Shown here: piece by piece, positions 1 through 6,173 of the stretch
Layout of the letters: each line of letters starts with the position of its first letter
Numbering within the stretch: position 1 is the stretch's first letter
Assembly: GCA_902787415.1 (NCBI GenBank)
Contig: CADAGG010000098.1
Span: 1-7,163, forward strand
Direction: 5' to 3'
Source of the DNA: a methanogenic archaeon
Lineage (GTDB): Archaea > Thermoplasmatota > Thermoplasmata > Methanomassiliicoccales > Methanomethylophilaceae
Length of the DNA: 7,163 nucleotides
Made by a program: the position numbers and the translations under genes
The notes under the pieces: model-generated
Told to the model about the DNA's origin: nothing
The model's input: only the letters and a program-made list of their open reading frames with translations
The model's database searches: none

Positions 1-390
1 GAAACCGATTCCGGCAGTCCAGAGGCCGTATCCGGGGGTGATCTGGATCCTGTCGTCCTTGGTGATGCCAGCCATGCGGTAGCACCTCTCGAACATGATG
101 GCCCAGTCCTCGACGTCGCGCCTGGTGTAGGGGATGACCACGGGGGTGCCAGTGGTCCCGGAGGAGGAATGGATCCTCACGACCTCCGACTGGGGGACGG
201 CCATGATTCCCAGGGGATATGCTTCGCGCAGATCCCCCTTGTCGGTGAACGGGAGGGTCTCGAAGGAGGCCTGGTCGGTGATCTTCGTGACGTCGATGTC
301 CGCGAATTTCTTCCCGTAGAACGGACTCCTCTCCTTGATTGTGCTCAGCAGGCCCTTGATGAGTTCCAGCTGTTCCTCGTTCATCCTCAT
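1..390 (-). CDS. paaK: Phenylacetate-CoA ligase (PaaK family), N-terminal part, cut by window edge
   Basis: Reading the complement from ATG at 390 to base 1 gives 130 uninterrupted codons. Visible landmarks are RSPFYGKKF (residues 21-29), LPFTDKGDLREAYPL (46-60), the adenylate-forming signature SSSGTTGTPVVIPYT (75-89), which binds ATP phosphates, and PGYGLWTAGIGF (119-130), matching the YGLFTGGLG region of PaaK. These appear in the same order and spacing as in characterised PaaK. The family joins phenylacetate or related aryl acids to CoA using ATP, through an acyl-AMP intermediate, in the cytosol. In methanogens such ligases are associated with aryl-acid use linked to indolepyruvate ferredoxin oxidoreductase; that role is inferred here. 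About 300 C-terminal residues lie outside the window, so the substrate cannot be judged. A second in-frame ATG at 384 is possible. Upstream is a palindromic TATA region. Confidence 0.93.
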   Translation of the reverse strand, partial: MRMNEEQLELIKGLLSTIKERSPFYGKKFADIDVTKITDQASFETLPFTDKGDLREAYPLGIMAVPQSEVVRIHSSSGTTGTPVVIPYTRRDVEDWAIMFERCYRMAGITKDDRIQITPGYGLWTAGIGF

Positions 391-413
391 GGTCTCTGCA
401 ACCCCATGCTCGC

Positions 414-437
414 ATGAACGATAAATATATCGTTCAT
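414..437 (-). promoter_or_regulatory. Perfect palindrome overlapping the probable TATA box of the CoA-ligase gene
   Basis: The arms atgaacgata (414-423) and tatcgttcat (428-437) are exact inverted copies around the 4-base centre aata. Read on the minus strand the centre is gatatatttatc, an archaeal TATA-like element. Its midpoint near 425 predicts a transcription start near 399, leaving about 9 bases of leader before the ATG at 390. A symmetric site covering the TATA box is the usual place for a dimeric repressor to block TBP, so this is a candidate operator. It could instead form a hairpin at the 3' end of the Sel1 operon; a short minus-strand ttttc run (447-451) lies upstream of it, so it is not a classic terminator. 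Confidence 0.55.
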
Positions 438-459
438 TAGTGTACGAAAATATACATTC

Positions 460-1191
460 TCAGATAAAAGGAGGCTGATGGAGCAGTGCTTCAGCATCCT
501 TGTTACCGCGTATGGCTGCCTTGGTGAGCCACTTCTTGGCGTTGGCAACGCTCTTGACCATGCCGTCCCCGGTGAGGGACATTTTCCCCATCCAGAGCAT
601 GGCCTCGGGATCGCCTTCGGCGGCTGCGGCATTGAAGAGCTTCACCGCGGCGGACACCTTCTTCTGACCGGTGTCCCCCCGCATGTACATGGCACCGAGA
701 CGGACCATCGCTTTGGTGTACTTCACCTCGGCGCACTTCAGGTACTTCCTCTCGGCGAGCGCGGGATCCTTCTCGGTTCCCCTGCCCTCCTCGTAGATCA
801 CGCCGAGACGGTAGCAGGCGATGACGTTCCCGCCCTCCTCCGCCTTGGTGTACCATTCGATGGCCTTGGACCAGTCCTGCTTCACGCCGAGACCGTCCGA
901 ATACATATGTGCCAGATTGAACATCGCGATGACGTATCCCTGCTCCGCGGAATGGGTGTAGAGACGGATGGCCTCCTCGAGGTTGGCGTTGGTCCCCTCG
1001 GCGTGGACGAGCATGTGGGCGGCATTGCATTCTCCCTCCGGGTCGCCGGCCTCGGCGGCGAGGTTGAACCATTGGAAGGCCTTCTCGAGGTTCTGCTCCA
1101 CGCCGTCCCCGCGGTAGTAGATGTACCCCAGGGCGTTGCGTGCGCGGGGATCTCCCGCGGATGCCTTCTGAAGTACCTCCTGGAATCCCAT
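460..1191 (-). CDS. Sel1-like repeat protein, 243 aa (six full repeats)
   Basis: After a 14-residue lead the protein is six back-to-back Sel1 units, each exactly 36 residues: 15-50, 51-86, 87-122, 123-158, 159-194, 195-230. A 13-residue half repeat ends it. Units follow the pattern LGxxYxxGxGVxxDxxKAxxWYxKAAxxG, for example LGYIYYRGDGVEQN (21-34) and LAHMYSDGLGVKQD (93-106). Units 4-6 drift from consensus. SLR units are paired helices that stack into a solenoid serving as a protein-interaction surface. No signal peptide, membrane segment or enzyme motif is visible, so a cytosolic scaffold or adaptor is the fair reading; the partner is unknown. The ATG directly follows the TGA of the upstream gene (TGA-ATG, no spacer), implying translational coupling, and GTGAG just before it may serve as ribosome site. 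It is the last gene of the Sel1 operon. Confidence 0.93.
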   Translation of the reverse strand: MGFQEVLQKASAGDPRARNALGYIYYRGDGVEQNLEKAFQWFNLAAEAGDPEGECNAAHMLVHAEGTNANLEEAIRLYTHSAEQGYVIAMFNLAHMYSDGLGVKQDWSKAIEWYTKAEEGGNVIACYRLGVIYEEGRGTEKDPALAERKYLKCAEVKYTKAMVRLGAMYMRGDTGQKKVSAAVKLFNAAAAEGDPEAMLWMGKMSLTGDGMVKSVANAKKWLTKAAIRGNKDAEALLHQPPFI

Positions 1192-2211
1192 TCATCTCAC
1201 GATCCTGTAGCGCTGGCGGACGAACTTCTCCGGGTGGTCCATGAACCTGCTGAGCTCGTAGTAGCCGATGAGGTTGCCGTTGGCGACCGCCATGGCGTAC
1301 ATCTCGAGGGCGCGCTCGCGGTCCTGCTTGCGTCCGCGGCCCTCCTCGTAGATCTTCCCCAGCTGGAGCTGGGCGTCGGTGGAGCCGGCGATGGCCGCAC
1401 GGTCAAGGTAATCGTAGGAGATGTCGTCGTTGCGCCTGACGATCTCCCCGTCGTGGTAGAGGATGGCGAGCATGTACAGGGCCTCCGCGTTGCCGAGGTC
1501 GGCGGCCTTCATGTAGCGGTCCACCGCCTTGTCGTAGTAGCCCTGCTCCATGTGGATGTCACCCTCCTCGAGCATCTTGTTGCGGCGCCTGACCTCCTGC
1601 ACGCTCGGGAGGTCGTTGAAGCTGCGGTCCCTCTCCTCGGGGGTCTCGTACCTGCCTCCCTTGGCGACCTTCTCGACCGCCAGGAGGGAATAGTAGCCGC
1701 GGTCGGAGCCCATGTCCGCCGCGCACTTGTACCAGTACTTGGCCCTCTCGAGGTCCACCTCGATGCCGGCCATGCCGAACTCGAAGTTGCGTCCGAAACG
1801 GATGAATAGGTCGGCGTCGCCGTGCTCGCGGGCCCTCTGGAAGTAGGCCTCCGCCTCGGCCGCGTCCTTCTCCACGTTCCATCCCTGGAGGTAGGCGCAG
1901 CCCATGAAGAACTCCCCGAGGGGGTAGTTCTGCTCCGCCACCTTGCGGAGCCATTCGAAGGCCATGGACGGGTCCTTCAGGACCAGTCCTCCGCACCTGT
2001 AGCGGACCACCAGCTCCATCATGGCCTCCGGGATGCCGGCGTCGGCGGCCGCGGTCAGCCAGTGCATGAATTCGTAGGGGTTGGGCTCGACGATGTCGCC
2101 GTCGCGGTAGATCTTGGCGAGCTCCCACTTGGCGCGGGCGCACCCGCGGGAGGCGGACCTCTTGTACTCCTCGATGGCCAGCAGGGGGGCCTTGACTATG
2201 CGCCTGTCCAT
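1192..2211 (-). CDS. Sel1-like repeat protein, 339 aa (two repeat blocks with an insert)
   Basis: Two SLR blocks are visible. The first has a half-repeat cap (EEYKRSASRG, 14-23) followed by units at 25-60, 61-96, 97-132 and 133-169, the last with one extra residue. The second has another cap (DKAVDRYMKAADLGN, 227-241), then units 242-277 and 278-313, and a basic C-terminal tail (314-339, ending VRQRYRIVR). Residues about 170-226 do not fit the repeat and are rich in E and R (TPEERDRSF, VQEVRRRNKM), likely a helical linker. The two caps suggest two solenoids joined in one chain. No secretion or membrane signal is seen. As an SLR protein it probably mediates protein-protein contact; no catalytic function is apparent. 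A GGAGGGG site sits about 8 bases before the ATG. The stop TGA abuts the next gene's ATG. Confidence 0.92.
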   Translation of the reverse strand: MDRRIVKAPLLAIEEYKRSASRGCARAKWELAKIYRDGDIVEPNPYEFMHWLTAAADAGIPEAMMELVVRYRCGGLVLKDPSMAFEWLRKVAEQNYPLGEFFMGCAYLQGWNVEKDAAEAEAYFQRAREHGDADLFIRFGRNFEFGMAGIEVDLERAKYWYKCAADMGSDRGYYSLLAVEKVAKGGRYETPEERDRSFNDLPSVQEVRRRNKMLEEGDIHMEQGYYDKAVDRYMKAADLGNAEALYMLAILYHDGEIVRRNDDISYDYLDRAAIAGSTDAQLQLGKIYEEGRGRKQDRERALEMYAMAVANGNLIGYYELSRFMDHPEKFVRQRYRIVR

Positions 2212-2229
2212 GCACCTTCCCCTCCGGTC
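2212..2229 (-). promoter_or_regulatory. Ribosome binding site between the first and second Sel1 genes
   Basis: The 18-base gap on the minus strand reads gaccggaggggaaggtgc followed by ATG. GGAGG at about 8-12 bases before the start is a strong Shine-Dalgarno match and fixes the ATG at 2211 as the start. A second match, AGGTG, lies too close to be the main site. There is no room for a separate promoter, supporting cotranscription. Confidence 0.7.
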
Positions 2230-3708
2230 TCACTTCTTGATGGATTCGAGCAGCCTCTCCGCGTCGAGGTCTCCCTGCCTGGCGGCGAGGGTGAGCATCT
2301 TCTTCGCGTAGGGGATGTCCTGCTCCACGACATCTCCCTCGTAGTAGAGCTTGCCGAGGTAGAACTGGGCCTCGGGGTAGCCGTTCTCGGCGACCTTCCT
2401 GAGGATGTCGAGGCCTCCCTCCACATCCTTGTCGACGTTCTTGCCGTTGATCATGAACATGGCCATGAAGGACATGGCGCCGGGGTGTCCCTGCTCGGCG
2501 GCCTCCTGGAACCAGGCGACCGCCTTCTTCTCGTCCTGCTCGATGCCCCTTCCCTCGTAATAGAAGCACCCGAGGGCGTACTGGGCGTTGGGCTCCCCTC
2601 CCTCGGCGGCCTCCTGGAACCATTTGACGGCCTCTTCGTTGTTCTGTTCGAAATAGTATCCGTTGCCGTACATGCAGCCGAGGGCGTACTGCGCGATGCC
2701 GTTGTAGTGCTCGGCGGCCTTCACGAACCACTTGGCGGCGGAGGCCATGTCCCGGGGGATGACCTGTCCCTCGAAGCACATGTTGGCGTAGTCCACCATG
2801 GCCTGGTCGTAGCCTCCCTCGCAGGCGATGGTGAGGTACTTCCTCGCCTTGGGGACGCTCCTGCGCACGCCGTTGCTCCCGTACGCGTACAGAAGACCCA
2901 GCTGGTGGCAGGCCTCGATCTGTCCGCCGTCGGCGGCGGCGATGAGGTACTTGATGGCGCGGGCCGCGTTGTAGTACTTGGTGTCCTTCATCTGGAGGAT
3001 TCCCGCCAATGCGTACTGCGCGTCGGGGAATCCGAGGTCGGCCGCGCGCTGGTACCACTGCACCGCCTTGTCGAGGTCGGGATCGGTGAAGTCCGCGCCG
3101 GTGTCGTACATGACGGCGATGCGGTGGGCGGCCTCGGCGCATCCCTTCTCGGATGCGGCCTTCAGCATCTTGAGGGCGAGCTCCCTGTCCTTGGGCACTC
3201 CCTTCCCCTTGAGATACATGTAGCCGATGGTGTTCAGGGCCTCCTTGTCGCCGGCGTCGGCGCAGGGGGTGTAGAGCCTGATGGCCTCGGCATGGTTCTT
3301 GAGGGCGGGGCCCTTCTTCCCGGCGGCATCCTTGCCGGTGTCGTAGAGCTGGAAGAGCGCCTTGCAGGCGACGGGGTCCCTCTGCTCCGCGAGCATGCGC
3401 TGATTCATGAGATTGGCCTGGACGTCGGCGGGGTTCCTGCCGATCTCCTCCAGGACGATGGAGGCGGGCTCGAAGCCTCCCTCGGACGCTTTCCTGAAGG
3501 CCGCCTCCGCCCCTGCCGCGTCCGCATCGGTGCAGGTGCCGGTATAGAGGAACATCCCGTAGAGATAGGCCGCCTCGGGACTGCGGTCCGCCCCGTCCCT
3601 GGCCTTGGAGAATGCTTTGTTCATGTCGCGCTCGCCGGAGCCGAGGTCCATCCATGCACGGATGCTCGCGGCATACTGGTCGACCACGCGAACGGTATCG
3701 TTGTTCAT
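2230..3708 (-). CDS. Sel1-like repeat protein, 492 aa (about eleven repeats)
   Basis: This is the first and longest gene of the Sel1 operon. An N-terminal helical stretch (1-43) precedes SLR units at about 44-79, 112-154 (longer, with a lysine-rich KDAAGKKG insert), 155-190, 191-227, 228-263, 264-300, 301-336, 337-372, 373-408, 409-444 and 445-480, with a short cap to 492. The best units are 337-372 (AQYALGCMYGNGYYFEQN) and 373-408 (AQYALGCFYYEGRGIEQD); they resemble each other closely in protein and DNA, indicating a recent internal duplication. Residues 80-111 fit the repeat poorly. No signal peptide or transmembrane helix is seen, so a cytosolic alpha-solenoid scaffold is inferred. AAGGA six bases before the ATG supports this start. 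A TATA-like element lies at 3731-3738. The stop TGA is 18 bases before the next gene. Confidence 0.94.
   Translation of the reverse strand: MNNDTVRVVDQYAASIRAWMDLGSGERDMNKAFSKARDGADRSPEAAYLYGMFLYTGTCTDADAAGAEAAFRKASEGGFEPASIVLEEIGRNPADVQANLMNQRMLAEQRDPVACKALFQLYDTGKDAAGKKGPALKNHAEAIRLYTPCADAGDKEALNTIGYMYLKGKGVPKDRELALKMLKAASEKGCAEAAHRIAVMYDTGADFTDPDLDKAVQWYQRAADLGFPDAQYALAGILQMKDTKYYNAARAIKYLIAAADGGQIEACHQLGLLYAYGSNGVRRSVPKARKYLTIACEGGYDQAMVDYANMCFEGQVIPRDMASAAKWFVKAAEHYNGIAQYALGCMYGNGYYFEQNNEEAVKWFQEAAEGGEPNAQYALGCFYYEGRGIEQDEKKAVAWFQEAAEQGHPGAMSFMAMFMINGKNVDKDVEGGLDILRKVAENGYPEAQFYLGKLYYEGDVVEQDIPYAKKMLTLAARQGDLDAERLLESIKK
2494..2622 (-). repeat. 21-base direct repeat one Sel1 unit apart inside the 492-aa gene
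   Basis: The plus-strand string ctcggcggcctcctggaacca occurs identically at 2494-2514 and 2602-2622, exactly 108 bases apart, which is 36 codons or one repeat unit. It encodes WFQEAAE in neighbouring units. Flanking bases are also similar. This is consistent with tandem duplication of a repeat unit within the gene. Confidence 0.75.
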
Positions 3709-3710
3709 CG

Positions 3711-3738
3711 CCCTTCCTTAGATTAAAAGCAATATAAA
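3711..3738 (-). promoter_or_regulatory. Probable promoter and ribosome site of the Sel1 operon
   Basis: On the minus strand tttatatt (3731-3738) resembles an archaeal TATA box. Its midpoint would place transcription start close to the ATG at 3708, giving a nearly leaderless mRNA. However, an AAGGA site (3715-3719) stands six bases before the ATG and would only matter if transcription began further upstream. Either the true promoter lies upstream, or the two signals serve different transcripts. Confidence 0.45.
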
Positions 3739-4112
3739 TAAGGGGGGATGGGAAACCGCCTCCGAATGTATCGACTGATAGCTTTGTTCCCTTCCGACGC
3801 AGTATTGTTCTTGCGAATGTCGATGGGCTGGACACAGGCGTTCACGATCTCCTGATTACAGACATGATGGAACAGGTCATACCTGGTATAAGCGGACAAT
3901 TGATAGCGACGGCCCATAACAACTGTCTGATGGATTCCCTCTCCCCGGATAACGAATTCGTCATGGGGATCGACCTTAACGGTTACAAGAGTACTCGCTG
4001 CGTATCTTCCATCGAACGGATAAGATTGCAGAACAGCATCCGTCACAAGCATTACGGGAACAACTTCCTGGGTATTCCGTTTATCGCTGAACTCGACCTT
4101 CCTGATATTGCC
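3723..4112 (-). pseudogene. Unidentified ORF or gene remnant between the divergent operons
   Basis: I do not recognise this product. The minus-strand frame is open from 4112 (after a TGA at 4113-4115) to a TAA at 3723-3725. The first ATG is at 4052, giving 109 aa; the stretch before that ATG (VEFSDKRNTQEVVPV) also reads like protein. A second frame begins with ATG at 4146 (MEMVIRPSC) and stops after about 21 codons, so one frameshift would join the two into a longer protein, hence the remnant call. First codon positions are G-rich in this frame, mildly favouring coding. A competing plus-strand frame is open at 3738-4136 with codons exactly antiparallel, and its V/D/L/H-rich composition is typical of antisense shadows. 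Neither has a convincing ribosome site. The region may be a decayed gene or non-coding. Confidence 0.3.
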
Positions 4113-4194
4113 TCAATCGGCAAGATGGACGAATAACCATCTCCATGGCAGTGGAATCACATTCTGACAATAGGTACCAACTTGTCTAACCAAC

Positions 4195-4202
4195 TTTATA
4201 TA
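4195..4202 (+). promoter_or_regulatory. TATA box for the beta-propeller operon
   Basis: TTTATATA is an exact match to the archaeal TATA consensus. It predicts a plus-strand transcription start near 4225 and an approximately 80-base leader before the ATG at 4308. The surrounding ctttatataac is nearly symmetric, so minus-strand initiation toward the intergenic ORF is also possible. Confidence 0.65.
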
Positions 4203-4227
4203 ACGCATAAAGAGATTGTTCAACATA

Positions 4228-4292
4228 GCAACCGTAGTTGCCCAGCTTCTTTTCAGAGGTCATCCCGCATCCCGAGACGGTTGTGAACCGTC
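4228..4292 (+). promoter_or_regulatory. Leader with competing hairpins before the ribosome site
   Basis: A perfect 7-bp stem, gacggtt (4276-4282) with aaccgtc (4286-4292) around the loop gtg, ends one base before the ribosome site. Upstream, caaccgt (4229-4235) is also complementary to acggttg (4277-4283), so the two pairings exclude each other. A third small stem, gcaac/gttgc (4228-4232 with 4237-4241), could sequester the upstream partner. This arrangement would permit switching of leader structure, but no known riboswitch class is recognised. Confidence 0.4.
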
Positions 4293-4299
4293 AGAGGAG
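4293..4299 (+). promoter_or_regulatory. Ribosome binding site choosing ATG 4308
   Basis: AGAGGAG ends eight bases before ATG 4308. The in-frame GTG at 4299 overlaps this site and so cannot be served by it. The ATG is therefore the better start, shortening the longest possible ORF by three codons. Confidence 0.65.
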
Positions 4300-4307
4300 T
4301 GCAAGCG

Positions 4308-5426
4308 ATGCAGAGATGCTTAGATGATGTGCTAGACGACGGCAGGTTCCTTGACATCATCAGGGAAAGGCTGTCGGAATGGGATGGCGATGTCGACGAC
4401 GACCAGTTCGTAGCGGTCTGGTCTGCAGCCGATTACAGATTGAAGTTCTACAATTCCCTTTCGAACGGGAACATGAAAATCGAAAACCTGATGAAGGCAT
4501 TCGCCGAAGTCGGGTTCATCCCGCAATTCGACGTATGCGGCCCCCCTACGATAGATCTGGAAAACATTGACGTATCGCCCAAGGGCGATCTGGTATCCGT
4601 CAGTAACCTGAGTTCCGATTATTACGGATACGACAAGAGATACATCACGCTGATTTTAGCCGGGACCATGCTTCCGCTTACGATGATCCCTCTGGGAACG
4701 GGTTACCGCCAGGTGCATGCATTCTCCAACGATTCCAGGTACCTGGCCGCTGTCTGTGACGACCGCATATCGATCTGGGACATATTCAATCTTAGAAGAA
4801 TCGCGGCAGGAATGATCGAGAGATTGGACGACCATCCTCTCATCACATGGTCGGAGGATAGTTCGCACGTCTGTGTGCGCTCGAACGGACACATATATTC
4901 CATGTCGGTTGAGGGGGGAGAGATCCGCGAACTCTTGTCCCTGGGTGGAAAAATGACCAACCTGGTCCTCGATCGGAACGGGTCGGTGATCATGGCTCTC
5001 TACCTACAGGAGGTCAGGTTCGTCGATACCCTGACCGATACCGTCCTTTCCTCATACCCGTTGCCCGTAACATTCTCCGGGGTAGCACTGGCATACCACC
5101 TGAACGGCTTATTCCGTATCGTCGCGGGAGGTTATGTGATGCTGACAGCACATGATAGGGCTCCTGAAATAATCATGGATCACCGTCAGGATCTGGAGCT
5201 GCTGATGGATTCCGTCGACAATGCGGAAAGATACTGGTGCAGGAATGCAGAAACATTATGGTGGGGATACAGCGATCTCCGCCATAACCGTGTAAGTTTC
5301 GAATGTGCGGAATACATCCACTCAAAAACGATAAGATGCGACATAGACACAACGGATCTCAGTTACAATATATCGGCAGAACCCAACAATCCGCTGATGG
5401 AGAAACCTCCTGCTCCGAAGAGATAG
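4308..5426 (+). CDS. Beta-propeller (WD40-like) protein, 372 aa
   Basis: The N-terminal 75 residues are acidic and probably helical (LDDVLDDGRFLDIIRERL, 5-22). From about 85 the chain becomes short beta strands arranged as WD40-like blades. The clearest is 136-164, with SNDSRYLAAVCDDRISIWD (140-158): a turn, two strands and a terminal WD. Others are near 86-125 (VSPKGDLVSVSN), 178-208 (WSEDSSHVCVRSNGHIYSM), 217-250 and 258-290. It ends in a proline-rich, basic tail (EKPPAPKR) and a TAG stop. Such propellers usually bind protein partners; no catalytic motif, signal peptide or membrane span is visible, so a cytosolic scaffold is inferred. The N-terminal region may be a separate interaction domain. 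The next reading unit begins six bases later in the same frame, so TAG 5424-5426 could also be read through; the tail argues for a real end. GC is lower than in the Sel1 genes. Confidence 0.82.
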   Translation: MQRCLDDVLDDGRFLDIIRERLSEWDGDVDDDQFVAVWSAADYRLKFYNSLSNGNMKIENLMKAFAEVGFIPQFDVCGPPTIDLENIDVSPKGDLVSVSNLSSDYYGYDKRYITLILAGTMLPLTMIPLGTGYRQVHAFSNDSRYLAAVCDDRISIWDIFNLRRIAAGMIERLDDHPLITWSEDSSHVCVRSNGHIYSMSVEGGEIRELLSLGGKMTNLVLDRNGSVIMALYLQEVRFVDTLTDTVLSSYPLPVTFSGVALAYHLNGLFRIVAGGYVMLTAHDRAPEIIMDHRQDLELLMDSVDNAERYWCRNAETLWWGYSDLRHNRVSFECAEYIHSKTIRCDIDTTDLSYNISAEPNNPLMEKPPAPKR

Positions 5427-5432
5427 GAAAAC

Positions 5433-5831
5433 GTGAACCCCCCGGAAACGGTCGATCCGCTTTCGATTCTGAACGAAGGCAGGACATTGGATTTCTTCCA
5501 CGAGGGCAAAATCGTAAGGATGCGGCATGTGGAAACGCGCGGAAACTACGAGTTGTTCGTCATACGGGAATACAGAACTGATGCCCCCTATCAGAGATAC
5601 GAATACAGATTCATCGAACCGGGATTCATGGATTCATACCCCGATCTCCCGACAGAAGTGACGGGACAGATGGTAGAACGTTATGAGTATTACAAACTCA
5701 CCGGGGGGTCAAACGGCCGGCACATCTTCTATCTGGTAGGCGGAATCGGCAGAATCAAATCGGCAGAGATCCCCTTCGTGAAAAGATTCCCGAGGGATCC
5801 TGATGCTATGGTCTGGGAGAAAATCGATTAG
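5433..5831 (+). CDS. Beta-propeller-like protein, first segment (132 aa to an in-frame TAG)
   Basis: I do not recognise a named family. The GTG at 5433 is used as start, with a weak AGGA (5425-5428) four bases upstream that overlaps the preceding stop; an internal ATG at codon 30 is the alternative. The segment is rich in Y, R and beta-type strands: FFHEGKIVRMRHVETRGNYE (21-40), RYEYRFIEPGFMDSYPDLP (55-73), YEYYKLTGGSNGRHIFYLVG (84-103). It has no signal peptide. It ends at TAG 5829-5831, but the same frame continues beyond with similar composition and no start codon for 129 bases. This piece is therefore probably the N-terminal part of a longer propeller protein, either made by reading TAG as an amino acid or broken by a nonsense change. 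Confidence 0.65.
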   Translation: MNPPETVDPLSILNEGRTLDFFHEGKIVRMRHVETRGNYELFVIREYRTDAPYQRYEYRFIEPGFMDSYPDLPTEVTGQMVERYEYYKLTGGSNGRHIFYLVGGIGRIKSAEIPFVKRFPRDPDAMVWEKID

Positions 5832-6173
5832 GGGACGGATCGGGTTTATTATGTCTCGTTTTCAGAAAAGCTCGGGCCGAATTACTATGAAGACACCGAT
5901 AGTTGGTTCATTTGCGACGGCGAAAGGATCTGCGAACTGCTTTTTCCCGGCCCCAAACGCATGAAGTATCTCAACAGAGGGCTATGCCATAATTCAGATG
6001 GACTGTTCCAGATAGATCCTGTCAGAAAAACATTCGAACTCATCCTTTCCAACCAGATGATCACCGAAAACGGCCTTTTAATGGAGGATGTGTGCTACGA
6101 TAACGGAAAGGTCATAGCCATCAAAGTCCGCGGCAATAAGCGGACCTTGGTATCTTGGGTCCGACGGTCATGA
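5832..6173 (+). CDS. Continuation of the propeller frame beyond TAG, to a TGA
   Basis: The 114 codons between TAG 5829-5831 and TGA 6171-6173 are in the same frame as the preceding segment. Propeller-like strands are clear: RVYYVSFSEKLG, DTDSWFICDGERICELLF, then DGLFQIDPVRKTFELIL and DNGKVIAIKVRGNKRTL. No ATG, GTG or TTG occurs in frame before ATG 5961, and blade-like sequence is already under way by then; no ribosome site precedes 5961. A separate gene starting there would have only 70 residues and would begin inside a blade. The last codons before the TGA (VSWVRRS) look non-native, since the blade continues in the next frame. I read this as the middle part of one interrupted gene. Confidence 0.6.
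   Translation, partial: GTDRVYYVSFSEKLGPNYYEDTDSWFICDGERICELLFPGPKRMKYLNRGLCHNSDGLFQIDPVRKTFELILSNQMITENGLLMEDVCYDNGKVIAIKVRGNKRTLVSWVRRS

Noticed and set aside
478..1809. Long plus-strand open frame of 443 codons opposite the Sel1 genes
   Set aside because: It is antisense to clear Sel1 repeats. Its V/L/H/D-rich, repetitive composition mirrors the repeats, and long antisense frames are expected in GC-rich coding DNA.
460..3708. 108-base periodicity that could suggest a repeat array such as CRISPR
   Set aside because: The period equals 36 codons and the units are diverged Sel1 coding repeats, not identical repeats with unique spacers.
1822..3726. Plus-strand open frame of 634 codons
   Set aside because: Antisense shadow of the 339- and 492-aa Sel1 genes, with the same shadow composition and no ribosome site.
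1559..3835. Minus-strand open frame of 758 codons in another frame
   Set aside because: Its R/G/P-rich, low-complexity translation overlaps two Sel1 genes in the wrong frame, and it crosses their gene boundary.
3864..4136. Plus-strand ORF of 90 codons in the intergenic region
   Set aside because: Its codons are exactly antiparallel to the minus-strand frame, its upstream extension is V/D/L-rich like a shadow, and it has no clear ribosome site. It was not fully excluded and is mentioned with the remnant.
4140..4300. Possible tRNA or small RNA because of several short stems
   Set aside because: No cloverleaf, T-arm GTTCRA motif in place or acceptor pairing was found; the stems fit an mRNA leader better.
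4299..4301. GTG start for the 372-aa propeller gene
   Set aside because: It overlaps the AGAGGAG site; ATG 4308 has ideal spacing.
5850..5963. ATG in another frame (tattATGtctcg) as start of a new gene after the TAG
   Set aside because: It gives only about 37 codons before TGA and non-protein-like sequence, while the original frame keeps blade-like sequence over the same bases.
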